From NCBI GenBank assembly GCA_041391665.1, contig JAWKNO010000001.1, forward strand, positions 2,728,001 through 2,792,000: a DNA stretch of 64,000 nucleotides, written 5' to 3'. Position numbers and translations under genes: made by a program. Source of the stretch: Bacteroidia bacterium (lineage in GTDB: Bacteria > Bacteroidota > Bacteroidia > J057). Of the stretch, positions 1-9,181 are shown piece by piece (within the stretch, counting starts at the first letter, position 1; every line of letters starts with the position of its first letter). The notes under the pieces are model-generated. The model saw only the letters and a list, made by a program, of their open reading frames with translations. It was not told the DNA's origin and did not search any database.

Positions 1-1
1 T

Positions 2-3000
2 GGCGGGATTTTCGCTGATTTGGGTCTCACTATGAAGGGCCTTCGTGCAGCATGGGGGGATATTGACCAGGACGGCGACCCGGATGTAAACTGCGGACGT
101 AATTTTAATAACGCTTCTCAAAGCATTTCTTACCTACAGACATTACCCGGAGTATTTCAGGATAGCCTGTTGGTGAGTCTGGGCGGCCTGGCCCATATGG
201 GGCTTTCAAAACTGGGGGACTGGGACAACGATGGCGATCTGGACTGGATGATTGCCGGAGGACTGGATGCTACCCCGGTAACGGGCAGATTACTGAACAA
301 TAGCGGGGGAAGTTTTTCCCCCGGAACCAGTTTTGCCAGTTTCAAATCGCCGGTAAGTGGGGGTTTTGCAGATACAGACGGCGATGGCGACCTCGATTTT
401 CTGATTTCCGGGGTAGATGGATTTACCGGATCAGAAACCTATGCCACACTGTTGTATCAAAATTCAGCCTCCATCTCCAACACCCCGCCTTCTATACCTT
501 CAGGGCTTGCAGGCAATATCAGCGGCGGGAATTGTGCCAATGTGACCGTTATATTTCAATGGAATCCCGCTACTGACAACGAAACCGCATCGGCGGGCCT
601 GACCTATCATCTGCGTGTGGGAACCAGCCCCGGCGGTCATGAGGTGTTTTCAGGCGCAAAACACTGGCAACCGGGCCCTGGCAATGTACAGCAAAACACA
701 AGCTGGACGATTGAAAATCTTAACCTGAGCCAACCCTTGTACTGGAGCGTAGAAGCGGTGGACAATAGTTTTGCCACTTCGGGGTTTGCACCCGAACAAG
801 TACTGCTTCCCCCCGGGGGGAATGCCCTTTTTGCCGATGCAGGAATATCTTTTCCCGGGATCGGGGTTGGTTCATTGGAGTGGGGAGATTTTGATGCTGA
901 TGGCGATCTGGATATCCTGGCAAGTGGAGATCAGCAAATCAATGGTCCGGGCACGACCCGGCTGTACCGCAACGACGGAGGTAGTTTTAGTCTGGTCAGT
1001 CCCCTGCCTTTCGCGAATCTGAAAGAGGGAAGTGCCAGATTCATCGACTTTGACCGGGACAATGATCTCGACGTCATCCTGATGGGGAGAAATAGTTCCA
1101 ATACGCCCCTGACGATTCTGTATCAGAATGCTTCGGGTACTTATTTGCCGGTGCTCAATCCCAATTTTACAGGCTTATACCGGGGCTCGCTCTCCGTAGC
1201 CGATTACGATGACAATGGCTATGCAGATGTTGTGGCAATGGGGCTGAATGCCGCAGGAACCCCTCAAACCATTTTGTATTCCAATATCGACGGAACGTTA
1301 GAGCAAAGCGGCATACCGCTGACCGGCCTGTATGATGGCGATATTTCCTGGCATGATCGTTCGGACCGGTTTCCCGACCTTGTCATATCAGGAAAGGGTT
1401 TTCTTGGCGATGCTTATACCTTCTATTACCAGAATATAGAGGGAGACCTTACCCAGGTAGGCAGCAATAACCTGCTGTCCCCGATGGCTGAATCAGCTAT
1501 TGCAGCTAATAACCGGGATGGAGCTGGATTTTACGAGTATGTGGTGATGGGTTCAACGTCTTCGTCGCCGCAAACTTTTGCCTATGTCTTCGACGATCAG
1601 ACGGAGTCGCTACCGGGTTTTTTGTATGGTGATATTGTCTGGATCGATTTTGACAGTGACGGAGACAATGACCTGGCCATGACCGGGTTAGACCTTCAAA
1701 GCAATCAGGTACAGACCCGCCTGTACCAAAATATCAATGACAGCTATTCGCTGGTTTGCGGTGCGGTGCCGGAGGAAGGAAATGACCGGAGCCGCCTGGC
1801 CGTGGCCGACTTTGACCAGGATGGAGACCTTGATCTTATGTTCACCTCGTTTGACGGAAACGGGCAGGCTTTTGGCCGTCTTTACCAAAATGATAATAAT
1901 GCGGTTAACACTCCCCCTTCCCTGCCGCCGGGTTTTTCTTTGTCTGCCAATTGTAATGTGTTGGAACTGAGTTGGGACCCCGCCAATGACAATGAATCCC
2001 CCTCCCATGCCTTGAGTTATGCTGTAAAAGCCGGAACGAATGCCGGAGGAAATGATATTTATCCCGGCCAGGCCCTGTCTGACGGAAGCCTCCTGTTGAC
2101 CGGAGAAGGCAACAATGGCAGTCTTACTTCTGTCCGGATTCCGGTATCTGCCTCCGGGATGTATTATGTGGGCGTACAAACCATCGACAATGGATTTGAA
2201 GCTTCGGGTTTCCTGATAGATTCCATTGCTGTGGTAATTGTGCCTGATAGCCAGTTGGTTGTGAGCGAAGTGCCTATTCAGTTTCCCCGGGCAAATAGCC
2301 GTGGACAGCAAATTCGCCTGTTTGATCTGGACGAAAACGGATATCCTGACGTCTTTACCAAAACCAGAAGAGGATCCAATATTCCTTATGTGGACAGCAC
2401 CTGGGTGTTATTGAATGATGGCTCATCGTATTCGCTGGACACCCTTTTCTCTCATGACGAAATAAGCACCTTTGTCGATTTTGACGATTTCAACGGGGAT
2501 GGACAAATTGACCTTTTATATACGGTTGACTTTTCTCCCATCATAGGTCAGCCTGATTCAACTTATATTTATCCCGGTTTGGGAAATGGCGCATTTGGCG
2601 CTCCGGTCAAAGATACTCTTCCCGATTTTTTGAGTGTCAGTTCTGGTCAGGTGGTTGACTATAACCATGACGGAAATACGGATCTGCTGGTAAGTGAACA
2701 AAACCTGGCCAGTAAACCTTATAAAATTCTTTACTACGATGATTCCAGGGCAGTGCTTGATGTAGTAGAACTGGATAGCTCTACCTATACCTCCACTTTT
2801 TTCCGTTCCCTTAACAGATTTCAATTTGATCTGAATTCAGATGGTTATGCGGACTTAGTGGTGGGGAAACGAGATTCTGCAACATTTTTTTTATTCAGAA
2901 GAAATCCGCTAACCTACATCAATGATCAAAACGGAGGGTTTACCCTGTATGATCATATCCGCCCTGACACTGCTGCTATTTACCCTCATCTGGAATATTA

Positions 3001-4408
3001 TCCCGGGGATCTGGACAACGACGGAGACCAGGACCTGATAGCGAGATATCTGATCGGAGAACCCGGTACTCCGGACCGGAGATCGGTATTCAGGTTTATG
3101 CGAAATGACGGCAACCTGGTTTTCACTACCCTGAATCTGGCAAGTACGGAGGACTCTCTGGTCATATTAGCCGGGCCTGGTGCTGTCTTTGATTTTGATA
3201 ATGACGGTGATCTGGATATTCTTACCCTCGAACTCAGTTTATCAGGAAGTATTCACCTGATTGAGAACTTTGGGAACTTTGAATTCCACGAGCGGAAACT
3301 ATGTCTGGACTATGAAAAACCATCCCTGATATTGACTGATCTTAACGGCGATCAGAACATGGATCTTATCGGTATTAGTTCAGGAGGAATAGCACCTGTA
3401 CTCAGGCAGGCCACTTATCAAACCGCCTCCCCCAATGTTGCCCCGTCTGCTCCTTCCGGTCTGACCGCAGTTTACCGGCCGGCAGACTCTGTACTCACCC
3501 TTTCATGGCTCCCTTCGACGGATGACAAAACCCCCGCTCCGGGCCTGAGTTATAACCTCCGTATGGGCAGTGCTCCCGGAGTTGCCGATATTATACATCC
3601 CCTGTCTGTCATTGATACCGGAAATCCGCTGGATGGGCGACGCCTGATTACAGAAATTGGCAATGCTTTTCAGCAGACCGCATGGAATTTTCATAAAGTA
3701 AAAATCGGTGTGGATTATTACTGGTCAGTACAGGCCATTGACCATAGTTATGCAGGTTCAGCATTTGGGGCAGAACACATCGCCGCCTCCAACCGTTCCA
3801 ACGGCAACGGCGCTGCATCCGGTACAATGGGAACCGGTAACCCCGATGGAAGATACGGCGCTGGAAGGAGTTCCGGTCTGGATGTGCCTATTCCCGATGC
3901 TTGGATTGCCCTGACTGACGACCTCTCCGGAGACACCTTGCTTGTGGACAAAACCGACAGTCAGGGACACTTCGATTTTTTAAATCTGCTCTCTGGGGAT
4001 TACCGCATTGTAGCAGCTTACAACAACCTCCCTATGCATCCGGACAATCCTGTGTTAAGTCTGTCTTCGGGCAATGAAACGTTTGCGGTTACTGTGCTGG
4101 CTTCCACAGATTATATCTATGTGGTGATTGATTCCGTGACGAGTAGAATACAATCGGGGCTTTCACCTGACAAACTGTTGGTGTACCCCAACCCTGCAGA
4201 AGATCTGGTGGTAATAGAATATCCTTACCATGCGCCAGGCTCCGCCGAGGTTCAACTGGTAAATATGCTGGGGGAATGCCTCACACGCCAGCCCTGGGAT
4301 GGTTTCGGGAAGATGAAACTGGATCTGAGTCCTTTTCCTTCAGGTTTTTATCTGCTAAACTTCGTTTCGCCTACCGGAACACTGAGCCGCAAACTGGTGA
4401 TAAACTGA
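2..4408 (+). CDS. Giant FG-GAP/VCBS-repeat T9SS-secreted protein (5' partial)
   Basis: The reading frame is open to the left window edge, so the N-terminus and signal peptide are missing; the TTG at position 20 is not a convincing start. Many calcium-loop repeats of the form D-x-D-x-D-G-D-x-D (for example DIDQDGDPD, DFDADGDLD, DFDNDGDLD) mark FG-GAP/VCBS beta-propeller blades. Three fibronectin-III-like inserts follow NTPPS, NTPPS and NVAPS linkers at about residues 150, 640 and 1140. Near the C-terminus there is a carboxypeptidase-regulatory/SdrD_B-like beta-sandwich (about 1285-1340). The last 80 or so residues form a type A T9SS sorting domain beginning at LLVYPNPAED and ending in KLVIN. 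The protein is probably exported across the outer membrane and anchored or released as an adhesin or matrix protein; its ligand is unknown. It converges with the quinoprotein gene, leaving a 28-bp gap. Confidence 0.9.
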   Translation, partial: GGIFADLGLTMKGLRAAWGDIDQDGDPDVNCGRNFNNASQSISYLQTLPGVFQDSLLVSLGGLAHMGLSKLGDWDNDGDLDWMIAGGLDATPVTGRLLNNSGGSFSPGTSFASFKSPVSGGFADTDGDGDLDFLISGVDGFTGSETYATLLYQNSASISNTPPSIPSGLAGNISGGNCANVTVIFQWNPATDNETASAGLTYHLRVGTSPGGHEVFSGAKHWQPGPGNVQQNTSWTIENLNLSQPLYWSVEAVDNSFATSGFAPEQVLLPPGGNALFADAGISFPGIGVGSLEWGDFDADGDLDILASGDQQINGPGTTRLYRNDGGSFSLVSPLPFANLKEGSARFIDFDRDNDLDVILMGRNSSNTPLTILYQNASGTYLPVLNPNFTGLYRGSLSVADYDDNGYADVVAMGLNAAGTPQTILYSNIDGTLEQSGIPLTGLYDGDISWHDRSDRFPDLVISGKGFLGDAYTFYYQNIEGDLTQVGSNNLLSPMAESAIAANNRDGAGFYEYVVMGSTSSSPQTFAYVFDDQTESLPGFLYGDIVWIDFDSDGDNDLAMTGLDLQSNQVQTRLYQNINDSYSLVCGAVPEEGNDRSRLAVADFDQDGDLDLMFTSFDGNGQAFGRLYQNDNNAVNTPPSLPPGFSLSANCNVLELSWDPANDNESPSHALSYAVKAGTNAGGNDIYPGQALSDGSLLLTGEGNNGSLTSVRIPVSASGMYYVGVQTIDNGFEASGFLIDSIAVVIVPDSQLVVSEVPIQFPRANSRGQQIRLFDLDENGYPDVFTKTRRGSNIPYVDSTWVLLNDGSSYSLDTLFSHDEISTFVDFDDFNGDGQIDLLYTVDFSPIIGQPDSTYIYPGLGNGAFGAPVKDTLPDFLSVSSGQVVDYNHDGNTDLLVSEQNLASKPYKILYYDDSRAVLDVVELDSSTYTSTFFRSLNRFQFDLNSDGYADLVVGKRDSATFFLFRRNPLTYINDQNGGFTLYDHIRPDTAAIYPHLEYYPGDLDNDGDQDLIARYLIGEPGTPDRRSVFRFMRNDGNLVFTTLNLASTEDSLVILAGPGAVFDFDNDGDLDILTLELSLSGSIHLIENFGNFEFHERKLCLDYEKPSLILTDLNGDQNMDLIGISSGGIAPVLRQATYQTASPNVAPSAPSGLTAVYRPADSVLTLSWLPSTDDKTPAPGLSYNLRMGSAPGVADIIHPLSVIDTGNPLDGRRLITEIGNAFQQTAWNFHKVKIGVDYYWSVQAIDHSYAGSAFGAEHIAASNRSNGNGAASGTMGTGNPDGRYGAGRSSGLDVPIPDAWIALTDDLSGDTLLVDKTDSQGHFDFLNLLSGDYRIVAAYNNLPMHPDNPVLSLSSGNETFAVTVLASTDYIYVVIDSVTSRIQSGLSPDKLLVYPNPAEDLVVIEYPYHAPGSAEVQLVNMLGECLTRQPWDGFGKMKLDLSPFPSGFYLLNFVSPTGTLSRKLVIN

Positions 4409-4436
4409 CGTTTGAATCTGGTTAAATTTTCCTGCC

Positions 4437-6539
4437 TCATGGTAGCGCAAACGCCACATAACTATCTCCGCTTTTGGTGAGTTGTTTTCCTCCGCCTCCG
4501 GCGGCGATGACGACATACTGTCTGCCTTCGTACTCGTACGTCGCGGGTGTCGCGTAGCCGCCGGCAGGGAGGGTGGTTTCCCACAGAATCTGGCCATTTG
4601 ACTGATCGTAAGCGCGGAATTTTTCATCTTTGGTTGCGCCCAAAAATATCAATCCACCTGCGCTAGCGATCAGGCCGCCAAAGTTTTGTGTTCCGGTTTT
4701 GGGCATTCCTCTGGCGGTCAGCTCGGCAAATTCTCCCGAAGGAACCTGCCACACGATTTTGCCTTCATTCAGATCAATGGCTGAAAGTGTCCCCCACGGT
4801 GGAAGCGTGGCCGGATAGCCGTCCTGATCGCGAAACTGAACATATCCGTTGATAGAAAATCGCGGCACAGTTGACTTTCGGGCGGTTTCTGTGGTGCTCA
4901 CCAGGTAATCTGCAATCGCTGCTCTTTCCGCCTCAGACAATTGCTCAAACGCAGGCATTACGCCTCTGCCTGTGAGGATTTGTGCCGCAATTGACGCGGA
5001 AGAAAGGCGGTTTCCCACTGTCGCGAGCGAAGGATTCGAAGCCATACCTTTCAGATCGGGGCCGTGGCAGACCGCACACTGCTGAAGGTATAATTCTTTC
5101 CCCTTTTGGGCAGTTTGGGGATCAATGGGCTGTGGCGGTGTTTTGGGCGTGAGTTGGAGGATATTGGCGATTTCGTTGGCATTGACATACAACCAGCCTT
5201 TTTGCGGGTCAAAGGCGCCGCCATTCCACTCCGCGCCGCCGCGCATTCCCGGTACAATCAACGATCCCTGCGCGCTGGGTGGGGTGAACATGCCTTCATT
5301 TCGCAGGCTGCGAAATTTTTCCAGCGCATAAGCATGCGCTTCGGGTGTGCGGTCGGTCAGTTCATTTTCTGTAATCGACTGCCGCACAAATGCCGGAGGG
5401 GCCGAAGGAAAGGGTTGTGTGGGCCATGATTCTTCGCCCTCAAGGTCAGACTGGGGTACCGGGCGCTCTTCAACTGCAAATAGTGGTTCTCCGGTTTCCC
5501 TGTCCAGCAAAAATACAAATCCGTTTTTGGTAAGCTGAGCCACGGCTTCCACCGGTTTGCCATTGTGTTTTATGGTAACCAGGTTGGGCGGACAGGGCAG
5601 ATCGTAGTCCCACAAGTCATGGTGAATGACCTGGTAATGCCAGATTTTTTTGCCAGTTGTTGCATCCAGTGCCAGAACAGAATTTCCATACAGATTTTGC
5701 CCTTTTCGTTCCCCCCCGTGAAAATCGAAAGAGGGAGATCCTGTCGCCAGAAAAACCATTCCCCGCTGTTTGTCCAGACTGAATCCACTCCAGGCATTGG
5801 CTCCGCCGGCAGTTTGCCAGCTATTGTTTTCCCAGGTTTCGTTTCCAGGTTCTCCGGGCAGGGGAATGGTTCGGAATATCCATTCCATTTTCCCCGACCT
5901 CACATCATAAGCGCGGATATGGCCGGGTGCGCCGTCGTAGGATTCGGCCACATAAGAACCGAGAATGAGCAGGTTTTGGAAAATGATACCCGGAGAGGTT
6001 GCATTCACCCAGAGGTTGGTGGTGTCCCGGTCCAGTCCCGGTCGCAAATCTACGACCCCTTCATTGCCAAAGGTGGAGATTGGTACGCCGGTATCAGCAT
6101 TCAGCGCGAAAAGATGGTGGCTGTAAGTAACCAAAATTCTTTTGTCTGTACCTTCTTGCCAGAAGGTAACGCCCCGGTTGACGCTGTTGCTCCCTTTTCC
6201 GCCTGTCGGGTCAAATGACCATTTTTCTTCCCCGGTACCAGGATTTAATGCAACTACTTTCATGGCTGGAGACGTGATGTACAGCAGGTCATTGACCATG
6301 ATGGGATTGCACTGGATCGTAGGGCGACCTTCGGCAGGAAGATCTCCGGTATGATAGGTCCAGGCTACAGCCAGTTTGCCCACATTCGACTTATCTATTT
6401 GAGAAAGGTCAGACCAGGCATTACTGGCTTCATTGCCGCGGTGAACCTGCCATGTTTTGACGGGCTCATTGTTTTGAGGCGAACAGGCACAAGCTAAAAT
6501 CAGCAGTACCAGCAGAGAGATTGGAGGGGAAAGGCGCAT
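4437..6539 (-). CDS. PQQ-dependent propeller dehydrogenase with inserted cytochrome c domain, lipoprotein
   Basis: 700 aa. The N-terminus is a lipoprotein signal whose hydrophobic stretch ends in LACACS, so it is probably anchored on the periplasmic side. A quinoprotein (alcohol/glucose dehydrogenase type) eight-bladed propeller follows, with tryptophan-rich blade motifs such as NVGKLAVAWTYHTG and EKWSFDPTGG. A class I cytochrome c domain with a CAVCH haem site lies at about residues 485-489, inserted before the last propeller blades, which continue to YVVIAAGGGG near the C-terminus. Family knowledge suggests oxidation of an alcohol or sugar with electrons passed through PQQ to haem and then the respiratory chain. 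The substrate cannot be read from sequence. The start ATG lies inside a 25-bp direct repeat that recurs at 7064-7088. Confidence 0.9.
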   Translation of the reverse strand: MRLSPPISLLVLLILACACSPQNNEPVKTWQVHRGNEASNAWSDLSQIDKSNVGKLAVAWTYHTGDLPAEGRPTIQCNPIMVNDLLYITSPAMKVVALNPGTGEEKWSFDPTGGKGSNSVNRGVTFWQEGTDKRILVTYSHHLFALNADTGVPISTFGNEGVVDLRPGLDRDTTNLWVNATSPGIIFQNLLILGSYVAESYDGAPGHIRAYDVRSGKMEWIFRTIPLPGEPGNETWENNSWQTAGGANAWSGFSLDKQRGMVFLATGSPSFDFHGGERKGQNLYGNSVLALDATTGKKIWHYQVIHHDLWDYDLPCPPNLVTIKHNGKPVEAVAQLTKNGFVFLLDRETGEPLFAVEERPVPQSDLEGEESWPTQPFPSAPPAFVRQSITENELTDRTPEAHAYALEKFRSLRNEGMFTPPSAQGSLIVPGMRGGAEWNGGAFDPQKGWLYVNANEIANILQLTPKTPPQPIDPQTAQKGKELYLQQCAVCHGPDLKGMASNPSLATVGNRLSSASIAAQILTGRGVMPAFEQLSEAERAAIADYLVSTTETARKSTVPRFSINGYVQFRDQDGYPATLPPWGTLSAIDLNEGKIVWQVPSGEFAELTARGMPKTGTQNFGGLIASAGGLIFLGATKDEKFRAYDQSNGQILWETTLPAGGYATPATYEYEGRQYVVIAAGGGGKQLTKSGDSYVAFALP

Positions 6540-6559
6540 GAGAAAATCATTTTACCAAA
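6535..6559. repeat. 25-bp direct repeat, left copy
   Basis: The segment reading CGCATGAGAAAATC then A then TTTTACCAAA recurs at 7064-7088 with one mismatch (A to G). This copy contains the complement of the quinoprotein start codon. The two copies bracket the hairpin-rich repeat array. They may be a duplicated insertion target or the result of a local duplication. Confidence 0.8.
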
Positions 6560-6623
6560 GTTAAAAACGGAATTAAGAAAAAGAGGATAATTTATGTGGC
6601 CTCACTTCGTGAAAGAATTGCAA

Positions 6624-7063
6624 TGATCTTCGATCAACATTTTTATGGTTCACGCATCTGCTAAGGCAGACAGGAAGGAATCGCAGAGGAATCGCATCTG
6701 CACGGGCAGACGCAAAGGCATCTGCGTTACTTCCTGTCTGTTCTTGCAGATGCGTGGTACTCTGCGTTTATATCAACGCCACTGATCGTAGATCAACATA
6801 TTGAAGGTTCACGCAGAGGCCGCAAAGGAATCGCAGAGTTTCGCAAAGGGATCTGCGTTACTCTGCGTGGTACTCTGTGTTACTCTGCGTTTATATCAAC
6901 GCCACTGATCGTAGATCAACATATTGAAGGTTCACGCAGAGGACGCAGAGGAATCGCAGAGTTTCGCAAAGGCATCTGCGTTACTCCGCGTTCCAAAACA
7001 GGGGGTGATCTCCGATCAACATCGCGATGGTTCACGCATCTGCTAAGGCAGACAGGAAGGGAT
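6624..7063. repeat. Hairpin-rich intergenic repeat array, four units
   Basis: The gap between the quinoprotein and PhyH genes holds no credible gene. Four units each begin with TGATC-n(2-3)-GATCAACAT followed by GGTTCACGCA, at about 6624, 6783, 6906 and 7006. Units 2 and 3 are nearly identical with a 123-bp period. Units 1 and 4 share the variant tail CATCTGCTAAGGCAGACAGG. The units are rich in CGCAGAG/CTCTGCG and GCAAAGG/CATCTGC complementary words that can fold into stem-loops. A further diverged copy lies at 56380-56424. Confidence 0.85.
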
Positions 7064-7088
7064 CGCATGAGAAAATCGTTTTACCAAA
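7064..7088. repeat. 25-bp direct repeat, right copy
   Basis: Second copy of the repeat at 6535-6559 (24 of 25 bases identical). It falls within the long open frame of the PhyH gene, upstream of its probable true start, which is a further reason to doubt the ATG at 7027. Confidence 0.8.
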
Positions 7089-7161
7089 AATAAAAATTAA
7101 AGAAAGGTCTTTTCAGATAAATGATATACCTCTAAATTGGATCACTCAAAAATATCCGAAT

Positions 7162-8034
7162 ATGGTAAAAGACCTTTCCCTCGAACACAGACTCGTTTCT
7201 GATCTTTTTCAATGGCCACAATCTCCCGAAGAATGGGACCAATACAGGCTGAATGAAGACCAGATCGCCTTTTTTCGCGAAAATGGCTACGTCTCCAATA
7301 TAAAGCTGCTTGACGAAAAACAGGTAGCCGCTCTCCTCAAAGAATTGGACGAAATCGCCGATCCGGCGCATCCGGGGCATTCATTGTACTACGAATTTCA
7401 CTCCAATGAGTCTTCAGATCCCAATGCCGTATTGTTTCACGCCCTGGGCGCGTGGCGGCTGGCACCAGCTTTTCACGATGTGTTATGGAATCCGGCATTT
7501 GTCATGGCCAGCAGTCAGTTGCTCGGCAATGTGCCGGTGCGTTTCTGGCACGACCAGTTATTCTGCAAACCCGCCCACCACGGTGGGGTAGTGGCCTGGC
7601 ATCAGGACTATTCGTACTGGACCCGCACCAAACCCATGTCCCACCTCACCTGCTGGGTTGGGCTTGATGACGCCCGCCTCGACAACGGCTGCCTGCATTA
7701 TGTGCCCGGAAGCCACCGCTGGGGATTGCTCGACAAACCCGACCTCGCCGGCAATATGGACGGACTGATGGAATATCTCACCGAAGAACAAAAGTCTCAG
7801 TTCTCCACTGTTGCGATCGAAATGGAAAAAGGTCATGGCACATTTCACCATCCCCTGCTGGTTCACGGTTCCTATGAAAACCGTTCGCCCCGGTCAAGGA
7901 AAGCATTTGTGTTAAATGTTTTTGCCGATGGAGTGAGATCCGATACCAATGACGCTGTTTTGGATGGCGTACCGGCGATTGCCAAAGGTCAAAAAATGGA
8001 AGGACAGTTTTTTCCGCTGTTGTATCATGGATAA
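7162..8034 (+). CDS. Phytanoyl-CoA dioxygenase (PhyH) family Fe(II)/2-oxoglutarate oxygenase
   Basis: 290 aa from the chosen ATG. The frame extends upstream to an ATG at 7027, but those 45 codons are mostly repeat DNA, and PhyH proteins normally begin shortly before the block seen here at LNEDQIAFFRENGYV. The iron-binding H-x-D is in VAWHQDYSYW. The distal His and 2-oxoglutarate Arg are plausibly in TFHHPLLVHGSYENRSPRSR. The family hydroxylates small organic substrates using O2 and 2-oxoglutarate; the substrate here is unknown. Its stop overlaps the start of the alcohol dehydrogenase by 8 bp, so the two are probably translationally coupled and may act in the same pathway. Confidence 0.85.
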   Translation: MVKDLSLEHRLVSDLFQWPQSPEEWDQYRLNEDQIAFFRENGYVSNIKLLDEKQVAALLKELDEIADPAHPGHSLYYEFHSNESSDPNAVLFHALGAWRLAPAFHDVLWNPAFVMASSQLLGNVPVRFWHDQLFCKPAHHGGVVAWHQDYSYWTRTKPMSHLTCWVGLDDARLDNGCLHYVPGSHRWGLLDKPDLAGNMDGLMEYLTEEQKSQFSTVAIEMEKGHGTFHHPLLVHGSYENRSPRSRKAFVLNVFADGVRSDTNDAVLDGVPAIAKGQKMEGQFFPLLYHG

Positions 8035-9166
8035 CCTAACCAAAATGCATCAGGCCAAAGCCATCATCGCTCATCCCGACAGATCATTTTCCCTCGAAGA
8101 TATAACCGTCGCCGCTCCGCAGGGCGATGAGGTCGTGGTCGAAATGCGGGCCGCCGGAATCTGCCATACCGATTACGATTCCCTCCGCTGGGGAAAACAC
8201 CTCGTCATCGGCCATGAAGGTGCAGGTGTGGTTCTTGAAACGGGCCCACTGGTAACCTCCGTCAGACCCGGCGATCCGGTGATTCTCAACTGGGCAGTGC
8301 CCTGCGGGCGATGTTTTCAGTGCCAGGAGGGCAATCAGCATATCTGCGAAAACCAGTCGCCCGTAGTGGCGGGAAACAACGGATTTAATGCCGGGCATCC
8401 TCCATTGGAAAGAACGACCTGGAATGGCCAGCCCGTAGAACGATCGTTTAACCTCGGTACATTGTCAACTATTACGCTTGTGCGCGAAGCTGCCGTGGTG
8501 AAAATGGCTGTAGAGATTCCCTTTTCCTCTGCTGCTATTGTGAGTTGTGGCGTGATGACGGGGTTTGGCTCTGCGGTGAATACGGCAAGAGTGAAAGCCG
8601 GGAGCTCGGTGGTCGTGCTGGGCGCCGGAGGCGTGGGGCTGAATGTGATTCAGGGAGCGCGGATATCAGGCGCGGGAAAAATTATCGTCGTGGATGTCAA
8701 CCCAGGGAAGCTGGAAATGTCGAAAAAATTTGGTGCGACGCATACACTTCTCGCAGACCGGGCCGACAAGGGACTGTTGGCTGCTGCCAAAACTGTCAAA
8801 ACCATGACAGACGGAAGAGGTGCCGATTATTGTTTTGAGTGTACGGCTGTTCCCGATCTGGGCGCAGCACCTTTGGCAATGGTGCGCAATGGTGGCATGG
8901 CTGTGCAGGTAAGCGGAATTGAGCAGGAAATTGTCTTTAATATGGAGCTGTTTGAGTGGGACAAAATTTACATCAATCCCCTCTACGGCAAGTGCCGGCC
9001 ACAGATAGATTTTCCCATTCTGATGAACCTCTACCATAAAGGCGACCTGCTGCTCGACGAAATGGTGACAAAAACCTATTCCCTTGACCAGATGCAGCAG
9101 GCTTTTGACGATCTTCTTGCAGGGAAAAATGCCAAGGGGGTTGTGGTGATGAAACAGGACTTCTGA
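8027..9166 (+). CDS. Zinc-dependent alcohol dehydrogenase (MDR superfamily)
   Basis: 379 aa from the ATG that overlaps the PhyH stop; an alternative start is 8045. It has catalytic-zinc residues in ICHTDYD and GHEGAGVV, a four-cysteine structural zinc loop (CGRCFQCQEGNQHIC), the VSCGVMTGFGSA segment of class I/III enzymes, and a Rossmann NAD site VLGAGGVGLN. It should oxidise an alcohol or reduce an aldehyde with NAD(H). The class III-like sequence next to an esterase-D-type hydrolase recalls formaldehyde-detoxification pairs, but the partner thiol and substrate are not evident. It is the second gene of the PhyH-ADH-esterase operon. Confidence 0.9.
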   Translation: MDNLTKMHQAKAIIAHPDRSFSLEDITVAAPQGDEVVVEMRAAGICHTDYDSLRWGKHLVIGHEGAGVVLETGPLVTSVRPGDPVILNWAVPCGRCFQCQEGNQHICENQSPVVAGNNGFNAGHPPLERTTWNGQPVERSFNLGTLSTITLVREAAVVKMAVEIPFSSAAIVSCGVMTGFGSAVNTARVKAGSSVVVLGAGGVGLNVIQGARISGAGKIIVVDVNPGKLEMSKKFGATHTLLADRADKGLLAAAKTVKTMTDGRGADYCFECTAVPDLGAAPLAMVRNGGMAVQVSGIEQEIVFNMELFEWDKIYINPLYGKCRPQIDFPILMNLYHKGDLLLDEMVTKTYSLDQMQQAFDDLLAGKNAKGVVVMKQDF

Positions 9167-9181
9167 CTTAATAGAATCAGC

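Noticed and set aside
6624..7063. CRISPR array in the 6.6-7.0 kb repeats
   Set aside because: Units are long, irregular and self-complementary, with no constant 20-40 bp repeat and unique spacers, and no cas genes are present.
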